Assembly (NCBI GenBank): GCA_005787865.1
Contig: SXZN01000268.1
Coordinates: 1 to 6,006, forward strand
DNA: 6,006 bases
Origin: Opitutaceae bacterium
Lineage (GTDB): Bacteria; Verrucomicrobiota; Verrucomicrobiia; Opitutales; Opitutaceae
Direction: 5' to 3'
Position 1 is the stretch's first letter. Every line of letters begins with the position of its first letter. Shown in pieces: positions 1 to 5,859 of the stretch. The translations under genes and the position numbers were made by a program. The notes beneath the pieces are model-generated. The model saw only the letters and a list, made by a program, of their open reading frames with translations, was not told where the DNA came from and searched no databases.

Positions 1-1833
1 AATCCAGGCGGGCGCCCGTTTGGTGCGGATCATTTCTCGCAGTTGACGACGTAGGTCGCCCCAGAATTTCGAATTAAAGAAAACATAAGGCACGCGCGGC
101 CGGATGCCGAGTTTGAGGTTGCACATCTCGATGCCAATTTCCTCGAGGGTGCCGACGCCGCCGACGTTGAAAATACAAAAATCGGCCGCTTCGAACCATT
201 TTTGGCGAAAGTGCCGCGAGGTTTCTTGGAAGGTGTTAAAGAAATCCACGCCGAGTTCCGGCGGCTGAGCCTCCAGCTCGAGAAAGCACGCTCCGGTGAG
301 GGCGCCTTGGCCGCGGGCCTGGTCAGTCGCTAGACGCATCACCCCACCGCCCCCGCCCGTGAGTACGCCGACGTTCGGTCCGATAAAACCGGTGAGTTGT
401 TCGACGAGTCGCGTGATGCGATCGGTGTCCGCTTGTTCGATCCCCACCGCGGAACCGTAAAAAGCGAGAATGGTGCTCTCTTGGAATTTGCGCGCCATTT
501 CCTCACGCACGAAGAAGCCATGTTCTTTTTTATACGTATGCACGTAGAGATCTTTGGTGACTTCGTCGTACCAATAAACCTGCACCCCAATGGCATTAAA
601 GGTGTCGAGGCGCGCGTGGGCGTTGCTGGAGAGGAAATAACCGTGGGTGCGGGAGGCTTGACGAAAAATAATTCGCTTGAGTTTCACATCGCCAATGCGC
701 GTGAGGAGTTCGATGTGCTCCAGCAGGTCTGGAAAATAGTCGATGATTAAGGTGTCGGCATCGTGGGGGGCAGCATCGAGTGCTTGAATCATCGTGCGAC
801 TGCCGATGGGGCAGGCCGCACTGGCTAGGAATTTTTTGAGATCTTCATTGGCGCGGACGAGGACGCTACGGTTCTCCATGGTCGCGCTCTGGCCCCGCAC
901 GGTGATTTTGGTTTTCGGGCGAGCCTCGGGGGTGTCGAGCGGCGGATTGCGATCAAGGCATTGGTAAAGGCTGCTGGCGGTGGACAGCAGTCTTTGGCGT
1001 TTCTTGGTGAGGGTTTTAACCTCGGGGTCAGTAAACGGTGGCGCGCGGAAAATATCCACCGAGACCATGGGATTAACTACGGGCTGGTCGCCCGTATTAT
1101 AAATTTCCAGCATGATATTCGTGCCGAAAGTTTTGATGGGGTCGAGGAGCACCGCGCTGGTATGCAGGCCGAAATTACCTTCGCCCTGATTCAGGACGAC
1201 ATAGTGCTCCTTCAGGTACATGGAACAGCTAGTGAGAATGCCGGAGCGCGGCGGAATAGTCAGCGGGGAGGCGTCATGGCGAATCTGTACCTTATCGAGA
1301 AAATTGCGCCCTGCATTGCCGCTGACGATGAGCTCAAAATTCAGCCGCTGCAGACGCGGCGAGAGGGTGTAGTTAACTTGGTGCGGCGTCAGAAAAACGC
1401 GCCCGCGGGAATCGATGCTAATCGTATTCGGCAGTTTGAGATCGTTGGCTTTGATCGCGGCCCAGATCTCAGCGCTCGAAAGTTTAGCAGCCGCCGGCGC
1501 GTAGAAAAGTCGGCCGACCGGTGATCCGGGTCGAAGAAGTTTTTTCCAATAGGCGGCGTTGGGGAAGTTGGCGTCGTAAATAAAAGCGTCGGCGAATAAC
1601 AAGAGGCGATGACCGTCGACGGTGGGCGGTCCTTGGAGATGCATCTCAATTCCGATGCGGGCGAGTGAGCTGCGTTCGGTGAAATGGAGGTCCGCCAGGT
1701 GCGCCTGCAGAAATTCCATTTCAGTAAGGTTGCGCGGCCAGAAGACGAGGGTCAGGGCAACTTTGTCGCCGCCGCGGTTCTTAACCGTGAGGATCTGGCC
1801 ATCCGTACTGTGCCAGAATTGGTTTTCGTTCAT
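1..1833 (-). CDS. Large LOG-family (lysine decarboxylase-like) protein with an unrecognised N-terminal region; C-terminus cut by window edge
   Basis: Reading the minus strand from ATG 1833-1831 gives 611 codons without a stop, running past the left edge. Residues ~452-611 match the LOG family Rossmann fold: a strand ending in YGSA (459-462), a TGGGGGVM nucleotide-loop motif (492-499) and GGVGTLEE (558-565), the counterpart of PGGxGTxxE. Family members hydrolyse nucleoside 5'-monophosphates at the N-glycosidic bond, some activating cytokinins; the true substrate here is unknown. Only a short tail of the domain should lie outside the window. Residues 1-290 look strand-rich and soluble, with no signal peptide or membrane segment. 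Residues ~315-430 look alpha/beta and include LIIDYFPD (362-368). I recognise neither part. The LOG motifs deviate: Val557 replaces the usual proline, and Phe542-Arg543 sit where Arg-Lys is usual. ATG 1833 is the only ATG between the upstream in-frame stop (1906-1908) and the conserved-looking body; TTG 1872 is an alternative. No Shine-Dalgarno site precedes it. The family call is firm; the function is not. Confidence 0.86.
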   Translation of the reverse strand, partial: MNENQFWHSTDGQILTVKNRGGDKVALTLVFWPRNLTEMEFLQAHLADLHFTERSSLARIGIEMHLQGPPTVDGHRLLLFADAFIYDANFPNAAYWKKLLRPGSPVGRLFYAPAAAKLSSAEIWAAIKANDLKLPNTISIDSRGRVFLTPHQVNYTLSPRLQRLNFELIVSGNAGRNFLDKVQIRHDASPLTIPPRSGILTSCSMYLKEHYVVLNQGEGNFGLHTSAVLLDPIKTFGTNIMLEIYNTGDQPVVNPMVSVDIFRAPPFTDPEVKTLTKKRQRLLSTASSLYQCLDRNPPLDTPEARPKTKITVRGQSATMENRSVLVRANEDLKKFLASAACPIGSRTMIQALDAAPHDADTLIIDYFPDLLEHIELLTRIGDVKLKRIIFRQASRTHGYFLSSNAHARLDTFNAIGVQVYWYDEVTKDLYVHTYKKEHGFFVREEMARKFQESTILAFYGSAVGIEQADTDRITRLVEQLTGFIGPNVGVLTGGGGGVMRLATDQARGQGALTGACFLELEAQPPELGVDFFNTFQETSRHFRQKWFEAADFCIFNVGGVGTLEEIGIEMCNLKLGIRPRVPYVFFNSKFWGDLRRQLREMIRTKRAPAWI

Positions 1834-2008
1834 GGGATTGGCTATCTTTAAGGAGGGAGCGCTGACTGACAAGCTTGCGCTGGCGTGGTTCCAGTCGTGA
1901 TTTTTCTAGCCAAAGGGGTTGATTTTTAACTGAGGTTCTCCAAGTTCCCACGTTTTTAACGGCACAAAATCACTTGGGCCGTTTCTCAACCGAGTTTACC
2001 CATACGAT
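1834..2008. other. Divergent intergenic spacer between the LOG-family gene and the FKBP gene
   Basis: These 175 bp must hold the promoters of both flanking genes, but I find no convincing -35/-10 pair for the plus-strand FKBP gene. For the minus-strand gene the best match is TTGTCA (complement of 1867-1872) and AAAGAT (complement of 1844-1849), 17 bp apart. That would place the transcript start almost at the ATG, and the match is weak. The spacer carries the palindrome CAAGCTTG (1870-1877), two copies of GCGCTG (1859-1864, 1877-1882) and two copies of TTTTTAAC exactly 30 bp apart (1923-1930, 1953-1960). An AGGAGG at 1851-1856 is on the plus strand and serves neither gene. Confidence 0.6.
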
Positions 2009-2794
2009 ATGAAATTCCCATCCAAGCTCACGGCCGCTCTCTTCGGCCTCGTTCTCCTTAACGCTGCTTCTGCGGAAGATGCGGTTAAATTTAACGTTCC
2101 CGGCGTGGCCGCCGGTGCCACCGCCGCGGCTAAACCAGCGGCCCCCAAGTTCACCGAGGCGCAAATTGCCGAGGCTTATGGTTGGTACATGGGCGGACAA
2201 ATGGGCTTGCGCCAAATGGAATTCACGCAAGCGCAAGTCGAAGCTATGGCGCGCGGCATGATTGGGGCAGCTGCTGGCGGTCAGCCATCTTTTGATGCAA
2301 AAGCCATCGGACCTGAGGTCGAAGCTTTCTTGGGCAAGAAAAACGAAGCCTTCATGACCAAATTGCGCTACCAAAATATGGCGGCGAGCACGGCCTTCTT
2401 TGAGCAACTTAAGGAAAATAAAAACGTCGTCTCTCTTTCGAGCGGGCTGCGTTATGAAATCGTGAAGGCTGGTACGGGAGCCGTTCCTCAGCCTGGTCAG
2501 TTGCTGAGCATGCATTATACGGGCGCGCTGGTTTCGGGCCAGATTTTCGACAATACGCGTGAACGTGGTCAACCGGCCGAGCTGGTGCTGCAGGACGGCG
2601 TGGTGATTCCTGGTATGTTCGAGGGCCTGCAGAAGATTGGCGTCGGTGGCACCATCAAGCTCTACATTCCACCCTCGCTCGCTTACGGCGATCAGGGCAG
2701 CCAAGTAATTCCTCCGGGCGCGACACTTATCTTCGAGATCGAAGTCTTAAGCGCCAAGGAAGGACCGAAGGTACCTGCTCCAGCCGCTAAATAA
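2009..2794 (+). CDS. Exported FKBP-type peptidyl-prolyl cis-trans isomerase (FkpA/Mip-like)
   Basis: A 261-residue folding catalyst that should isomerise Xaa-Pro bonds in extracytoplasmic proteins. Residues 1-22 form a signal peptide: Lys at 2 and 6, a hydrophobic core at ~8-18, and a likely cut after Ala-Ser-Ala (20-22). It is not a lipoprotein, as there is no lipobox cysteine. An Ala/Pro-rich linker (~30-47) leads to a helical region (~48-140) resembling the FKBP_N dimerisation domain of FkpA and Mip. The catalytic FKBP domain spans ~145-248. Its pocket residues include Tyr170 in HYTG, Phe180-Asp181 in FDNTRERG, Val199-Ile200 in VIPG, Tyr226 in LAYG and Phe242. The tryptophan that forms the pocket floor in FKBP12 (Trp59) and FkpA is Met203 here, so activity or ligand range may differ. 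No Shine-Dalgarno site precedes the ATG. The signal peptide begins right at this ATG, which supports the start. A strong terminator follows, so the gene is probably monocistronic. Confidence 0.93.
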   Translation: MKFPSKLTAALFGLVLLNAASAEDAVKFNVPGVAAGATAAAKPAAPKFTEAQIAEAYGWYMGGQMGLRQMEFTQAQVEAMARGMIGAAAGGQPSFDAKAIGPEVEAFLGKKNEAFMTKLRYQNMAASTAFFEQLKENKNVVSLSSGLRYEIVKAGTGAVPQPGQLLSMHYTGALVSGQIFDNTRERGQPAELVLQDGVVIPGMFEGLQKIGVGGTIKLYIPPSLAYGDQGSQVIPPGATLIFEIEVLSAKEGPKVPAPAAK

Positions 2795-2824
2795 GCCGGC
2801 GCGAGTTAAATTAATTTTGCCGGC

Positions 2825-2854
2825 AAAGCGCTTCCCGCCAGGGAGGCGCTTTTT
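2825..2854 (+). terminator. Rho-independent terminator of the FKBP gene
   Basis: A 12-bp stem pairs 2825-2836 with 2841-2852 around the loop GCCA (2837-2840). Its only non-Watson-Crick pair is one G-T (2832 with 2845), and the T run 2850-2854 forms its downstream side and tail. It begins 30 bp after the FKBP stop codon. Its T run overlaps the stop codon (2853-2855) of the converging threonine aldolase gene. On the minus strand the stem is followed by GCCGGCAAAA, not a T run, so it should act mainly for the plus strand. Two GCCGGC copies (2795-2800, 2819-2824) lie between the FKBP stop and the hairpin. Confidence 0.88.
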
Positions 2855-3941
2855 ATTGTTTGGCTGAAGCGTCGGCTGGGCTGAGGACAGCGCGTAATTC
2901 AGCCGCGAATTGATCAACAATTTCGGGAGTGGTGGCCCACGAACACATCAGGCGATAACCATTTTCTCCGATGAAACGATAAAAGTGCCAGCCACGGGCC
3001 CACATCGTTTCAGCGGCCGCGGCGGGTAGTTCGACAAAGAGACCGTTCACAGCAGGCTCGGTGATGAATTTTAATTGCGGCAGTGGGCGCAACGCGGCGG
3101 CAAGACGCTGCGTCATCGCGTTGGCGTGCGCCGCGTGCTTGAGCCAAGCGCCCGTCTCGAGCATGCCGACCCATTGCGCGCTAGCGAAGCGCTGCTTGGA
3201 AGCGAGCTGGGCCGCTTGTTTCACGCGGTAGTTGAATTCACGGGCCAGCTCATGATTAAAGAAGACGACGGCTTCGGTGCTGTTCATGCCATTTTTAGTC
3301 CCGCCGAAACTGAGGACATCCACCCCCGCCCGCCAGGTGAAGTCGGCTGGACTGATGCCGCGTGTCGCTAAGGCCGCGGCGGCGTTGGCGAAGCGGGCGC
3401 CGTCCATTTGCAGGGTTAGCTGGTGTTTTTTGGCTAGGGCACTGAGCGCCCTGACTTCGTCAGGGTGATAAAGTGTGCCCCACTCAGTGGACTGTGTGAG
3501 CGAAAGTGCGCCGGCCTTGGAGAAGTGCACATCGGTGCGTTTGAGCGCTGCCCGTTCGACATCAGCCGGCAGTAATTTTCCGTGGGGTCCAGCGACAGAA
3601 ATAATTTTGACCCCGCCAGTAAAGAATTCCGGCGCCGCGCATTCATCGTTATCTAAATGAGAATATTGATGACAGATGACGCTATGGTAACTGCGACATA
3701 AGGCGGCGAGCGCTAGGGCATTGGCGGCGGTCCCGTTAAAGATAAAATGAATATCGCAGTTGGTTTCAAAAATATCGCGGATGAGGATTTTTGCTCGCTG
3801 CGTCCAGTCATCCTGCCCGTAGGAAGGTGCCGCTCCCTGATTGGCCGCATTAAAAGCGCTGAGGGCTTCCGGCGTAATCCCCGCCGTATTGTCGCTAGCG
3901 AAACTATAATCGTGGTGAACTACATTATCAGGGGAGGACAT
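2853..3941 (-). CDS. ltaE: Low-specificity L-threonine aldolase (PLP-dependent)
   Basis: A 362-residue cytoplasmic enzyme of the beta-eliminating lyase/threonine aldolase family (fold type I, PLP). It splits L-threonine or L-allo-threonine into glycine and acetaldehyde and often accepts other beta-hydroxy amino acids. Visible motifs, in order: SDNTAG (16-21) near the N-terminus; FNGTAANALAL (68-78), the phosphate-binding region; CHQYSHLDNDECAAPEF (90-106), with histidines of the kind that stack on PLP or act in catalysis; DGARF (180-184), whose Asp contacts the pyridine nitrogen; and SFGGTKNGM (211-219), with Lys216 the Schiff-base lysine. The pattern around residues 90-110 resembles the Pseudomonas-type enzyme more than E. 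coli LtaE. Length and motif spacing are normal. The gene converges on the FKBP gene and diverges from aroK. Only a weak GAGG (complement of 3944-3947) precedes the ATG. A related beta-hydroxy amino acid aldolase specificity cannot be excluded. Confidence 0.93.
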   Translation of the reverse strand: MSSPDNVVHHDYSFASDNTAGITPEALSAFNAANQGAAPSYGQDDWTQRAKILIRDIFETNCDIHFIFNGTAANALALAALCRSYHSVICHQYSHLDNDECAAPEFFTGGVKIISVAGPHGKLLPADVERAALKRTDVHFSKAGALSLTQSTEWGTLYHPDEVRALSALAKKHQLTLQMDGARFANAAAALATRGISPADFTWRAGVDVLSFGGTKNGMNSTEAVVFFNHELAREFNYRVKQAAQLASKQRFASAQWVGMLETGAWLKHAAHANAMTQRLAAALRPLPQLKFITEPAVNGLFVELPAAAAETMWARGWHFYRFIGENGYRLMCSWATTPEIVDQFAAELRAVLSPADASAKQ

Positions 3942-3957
3942 GGCCTCACAGAATGGA

Positions 3958-3985
3958 ATTATTATCTGGCCTTGAACAGGGTGAA
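3958..3985 (-). promoter_or_regulatory. Candidate promoter for the threonine aldolase gene
   Basis: On the minus strand, TTCACC (complement of 3980-3985) and AATAAT (complement of 3958-3963) are 16 bp apart and resemble a sigma70-type -35/-10 pair. The A/T-rich -10 region stands out in this GC-rich spacer. The implied transcript would have a leader of only about 10 nt before the ATG at 3941. The evidence is sequence resemblance only. Confidence 0.3.
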
Positions 3986-3998
3986 TTTATTCAGGGCC
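3968..3998. repeat. Imperfect inverted repeat in the ltaE-aroK divergent spacer, possible operator
   Basis: GGCCTTGAA (3968-3976) and TTCAGGGCC (3990-3998) are inverted copies with one mismatch (a T-G pair), separated by 13 bp. Their starts lie 22 bp apart, about two helical turns. A second, tighter palindrome, TGAAT-TT-ATTCA (3982-3993), shares the right arm. The element overlaps the candidate -35 box of ltaE and lies 100 bp upstream of the aroK ATG, so a dimeric regulator could bind here. It could also be chance; no regulator gene is adjacent. Confidence 0.35.
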
Positions 3999-4097
3999 GG
4001 CGCGGTGATGGACGAGCAGCGGGCGCTGGCGCAGCCGTCGGGGCCCTTAACCCGTTCTTGCGCCCGTGACTTTCGCGGTGTTCGTTAGGTTCGACGA

Positions 4098-4634
4098 ATG
4101 ACTGTTCCAGATCTCAATCTCTACCTCGTGGGGTTTATGGGTACGGGTAAAAGTACCATTGGCCGATTGCTGGCGCGGCAGCTCAATTTTCAATTTCTCG
4201 ACAGCGATCACGAAATCGAGCGGACGCAAGGCAAGGCGGTGACGCAGATTTTTGCGGAGGAAGGGGAGGCTAAATTTCGTGAACTCGAACTGGCTTTTAT
4301 TGAGCACGGTCATCCGGCGCAGGGTTGCATTGTCGCCTGTGGCGGTGGCTTGGTGGTGCCTCCAGGGCGCCGGGAATTGCTGAAGAGTCGCGGAGTGGTG
4401 ATTTGTTTGCACGCGTCGGTTGAGACTATTCTGGAACGAACTTTGCACGCCAACCACCGCCCGCTGCTGCAAGTGGCGGATCCGGCGGAACGGGTGCGCA
4501 CGCTTTATGCCCAGCGCGAAGCAATTTACCGTGGAACCGGGACCATGGTGTTGACCGATCATCGGTCCATGAAGGAAATCGCGGCCCACGTCCTACGGGT
4601 TTATCGGCAAGAAGCTCAGTCGACAAAATCATGA
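4098..4634 (+). CDS. aroK: Shikimate kinase
   Basis: A 178-residue cytoplasmic kinase that phosphorylates the 3-hydroxyl of shikimate with ATP, on the path to chorismate and aromatic amino acids. The P-loop GFMGTGKS (12-19) has Lys18 for ATP. LDSD (34-37) carries the two conserved acidic residues, Asp37 matching the shikimate-binding Asp34 of the Mycobacterium enzyme. FRELE (60-64) supplies Arg61, and CGGG (81-84) is the shikimate-binding glycine turn. RPLL (121-124) in the lid provides Arg121, and IYRG (143-146) supplies Arg145, matching the C-terminal shikimate-contacting Arg136. All expected catalytic residues are present and the length is typical. Only a weak TAGG (4086-4089) precedes the ATG, and I see no convincing promoter. 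The last 4 bases overlap queG (ATGA), so the two are very likely one transcript. aroK versus aroL naming cannot be settled from sequence. Confidence 0.95.
   Translation: MTVPDLNLYLVGFMGTGKSTIGRLLARQLNFQFLDSDHEIERTQGKAVTQIFAEEGEAKFRELELAFIEHGHPAQGCIVACGGGLVVPPGRRELLKSRGVVICLHASVETILERTLHANHRPLLQVADPAERVRTLYAQREAIYRGTGTMVLTDHRSMKEIAAHVLRVYRQEAQSTKS
4631..4634 (+). other. ATGA stop/start overlap coupling aroK to queG
   Basis: ATG 4631-4633 (queG) overlaps TGA 4632-4634 (aroK). No Shine-Dalgarno sequence lies in the ~20 bases before this ATG, so queG translation probably depends on ribosomes finishing aroK. This overlap is also the main argument for choosing this queG start. Confidence 0.8.
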
Positions 4635-5857
4635 CCGCGAGTGCGGGCGCAGCGTTAACCGGTGAGCGCCGCGAGTTGCTGCGTCGCCGATTGCAGGCTT
4701 TGGGTTTTGATGAAGTGCGTTTTGCGGCGGTGACATCGGTCGCTCGCGCCGGGCTGGCGCCATGGTTAAATCAAGGGCTGCAGGCGGACATGGCGTGGAT
4801 GGAGCTAACCAAAGAAAAACGGCTCAATCCTGATCTCGTCTTAGCGGGGGCGCGCACCGTTATTATTTTGGGCGTGAATTACGGGTCGCCCGCTGAGCGG
4901 CCAGCGCTCGCGGCCGCCGCGGGTGAAACGGGGAAGCCTGCGCACGCTCCCGTTTGGGCGCGTTATGCGCTGCACGCTGATTATCACGATACGATCAAGC
5001 CAGGGCTAGCCGCGGCTGGGCGAGTGCTCGAGGAGCTGGGCGGACTGGTCGCGACCGATTATCGTTACTATGTCGATACGGGGCCTGTGTTGGAACGTGG
5101 CTGGGCCGCGCGCAGCGGTTTGGGTTTTCGCGGAAAAAATGCTATGCTGATCTCCAAGCAGCACGGTAATTGGCTTTTGCTCGCTTCGATCCTGACGCGT
5201 TGGGAAATTACGGCTGATGAGCCACTCCGCAAAAAATTGCCAACGCCTGACCAACTCGAGCCGACCGGTTTGCTGTGCGGCAAATGTACGCGTTGCCTCG
5301 ATGCGTGTCCGACGGACGCTTTTTCTCAACCAGGGGTCGTCGATGCGCGCCGTTGCATTTCCTATCACACGATTGAAAATAAGGGAATTATTCCGCGCGA
5401 ATTACGGCGCGGGATTGGCGCACGCATTTATGGCTGTGATGTTTGCTTAGAGGTTTGTCCGTGGAACCGTTTCGCTCAGGCTAGTCGGCGGATGTTGCTC
5501 AGCGCGCGCGGGGATATTGCCGAACTCGATCTAGGGGAGATTCTCGCCCTCACCCCACTGCGTTTTGCCGAGATTTTTAAAGGCACCGCCATCAAGCGAC
5601 TCAAGCTGGTTGGTCTACTGCGTAATGCCTGCATCGTGGCAGCTAATACGGGCGCGGCTGATTTATTGCCGACACTTCAGCAACTCGCCGAGCAGGCTTC
5701 ACCGATCGTTCGCGCTCATGCGGTGTGGGCCGTGCAACAATTGGCCGGGGCGGCCTCAGCGCAGACAAGGCTCGCAGGCGCTCGATCGCGTGAAACCGAT
5801 CCCCTGGTTTTGGCGGAATATGAGCAGGGCGCCGGTGACTTGGCCGCGCATGGCTAA
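4631..5857 (+). CDS. queG: Epoxyqueuosine reductase QueG (cobalamin- and Fe-S-dependent)
   Basis: A 408-residue cytoplasmic enzyme for the last step of queuosine synthesis: reduction of epoxyqueuosine to queuosine at the wobble base of GUN-anticodon tRNAs, using cob(II)alamin and two [4Fe-4S] clusters. The N-terminal cobalamin-binding domain (~10-200) includes YYVDTGPVLER (146-156); Asp149 fits the proposed catalytic acid. GLGFRGKN (163-170) follows. The ferredoxin-like part has CGKCTRCLDACP (Cys216, 219, 222, 226), Cys242 in RRCISYHT, and CDVCLEVCPWN (Cys269, 272, 276), giving all eight cluster cysteines. Residues ~340-395 look like HEAT-type helical repeats that help hold tRNA. The protein is somewhat longer than many QueG proteins, mostly through its C-terminal tail. 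The second gene after aroK, it overlaps it by 4 bp. Its stop lies 2 bp from the stop of the converging thioesterase gene. A queuosine pathway or salvage of precursors is implied elsewhere in the genome. Confidence 0.96.
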   Translation: MTASAGAALTGERRELLRRRLQALGFDEVRFAAVTSVARAGLAPWLNQGLQADMAWMELTKEKRLNPDLVLAGARTVIILGVNYGSPAERPALAAAAGETGKPAHAPVWARYALHADYHDTIKPGLAAAGRVLEELGGLVATDYRYYVDTGPVLERGWAARSGLGFRGKNAMLISKQHGNWLLLASILTRWEITADEPLRKKLPTPDQLEPTGLLCGKCTRCLDACPTDAFSQPGVVDARRCISYHTIENKGIIPRELRRGIGARIYGCDVCLEVCPWNRFAQASRRMLLSARGDIAELDLGEILALTPLRFAEIFKGTAIKRLKLVGLLRNACIVAANTGAADLLPTLQQLAEQASPIVRAHAVWAVQQLAGAASAQTRLAGARSRETDPLVLAEYEQGAGDLAAHG

Positions 5858-5859
5858 AC

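Noticed and set aside
339..750. Open frames at 339-596 (minus) and 397-750 (plus)
   Set aside because: Both overlap the LOG-family coding frame in other frames; the minus frame at the same place reads clear LOG motifs (YGSA, TGGGGG, GGVGT) while these show none.
961..1524. A 187-codon plus-strand open frame
   Set aside because: It is antisense to the continuous LOG-family frame, has no recognisable domain and owes its openness to codon bias of the opposite strand.
1851..1900. AGGAGG at 1851-1856 on the plus strand, possibly serving a small plus-strand gene
   Set aside because: The only well-spaced start would be CTG at 1862, giving 12 codons before TGA 1898-1900; no better start follows, so it is not a supportable gene.
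1970..2704. A 244-codon minus-strand open frame
   Set aside because: It is antisense to the FKBP gene, which has a signal peptide and complete FKBP motifs; the opposite translation has no recognisable features.
4047..4589. A 180-codon minus-strand open frame
   Set aside because: It is antisense to aroK, whose P-loop and shikimate-binding residues are all present.
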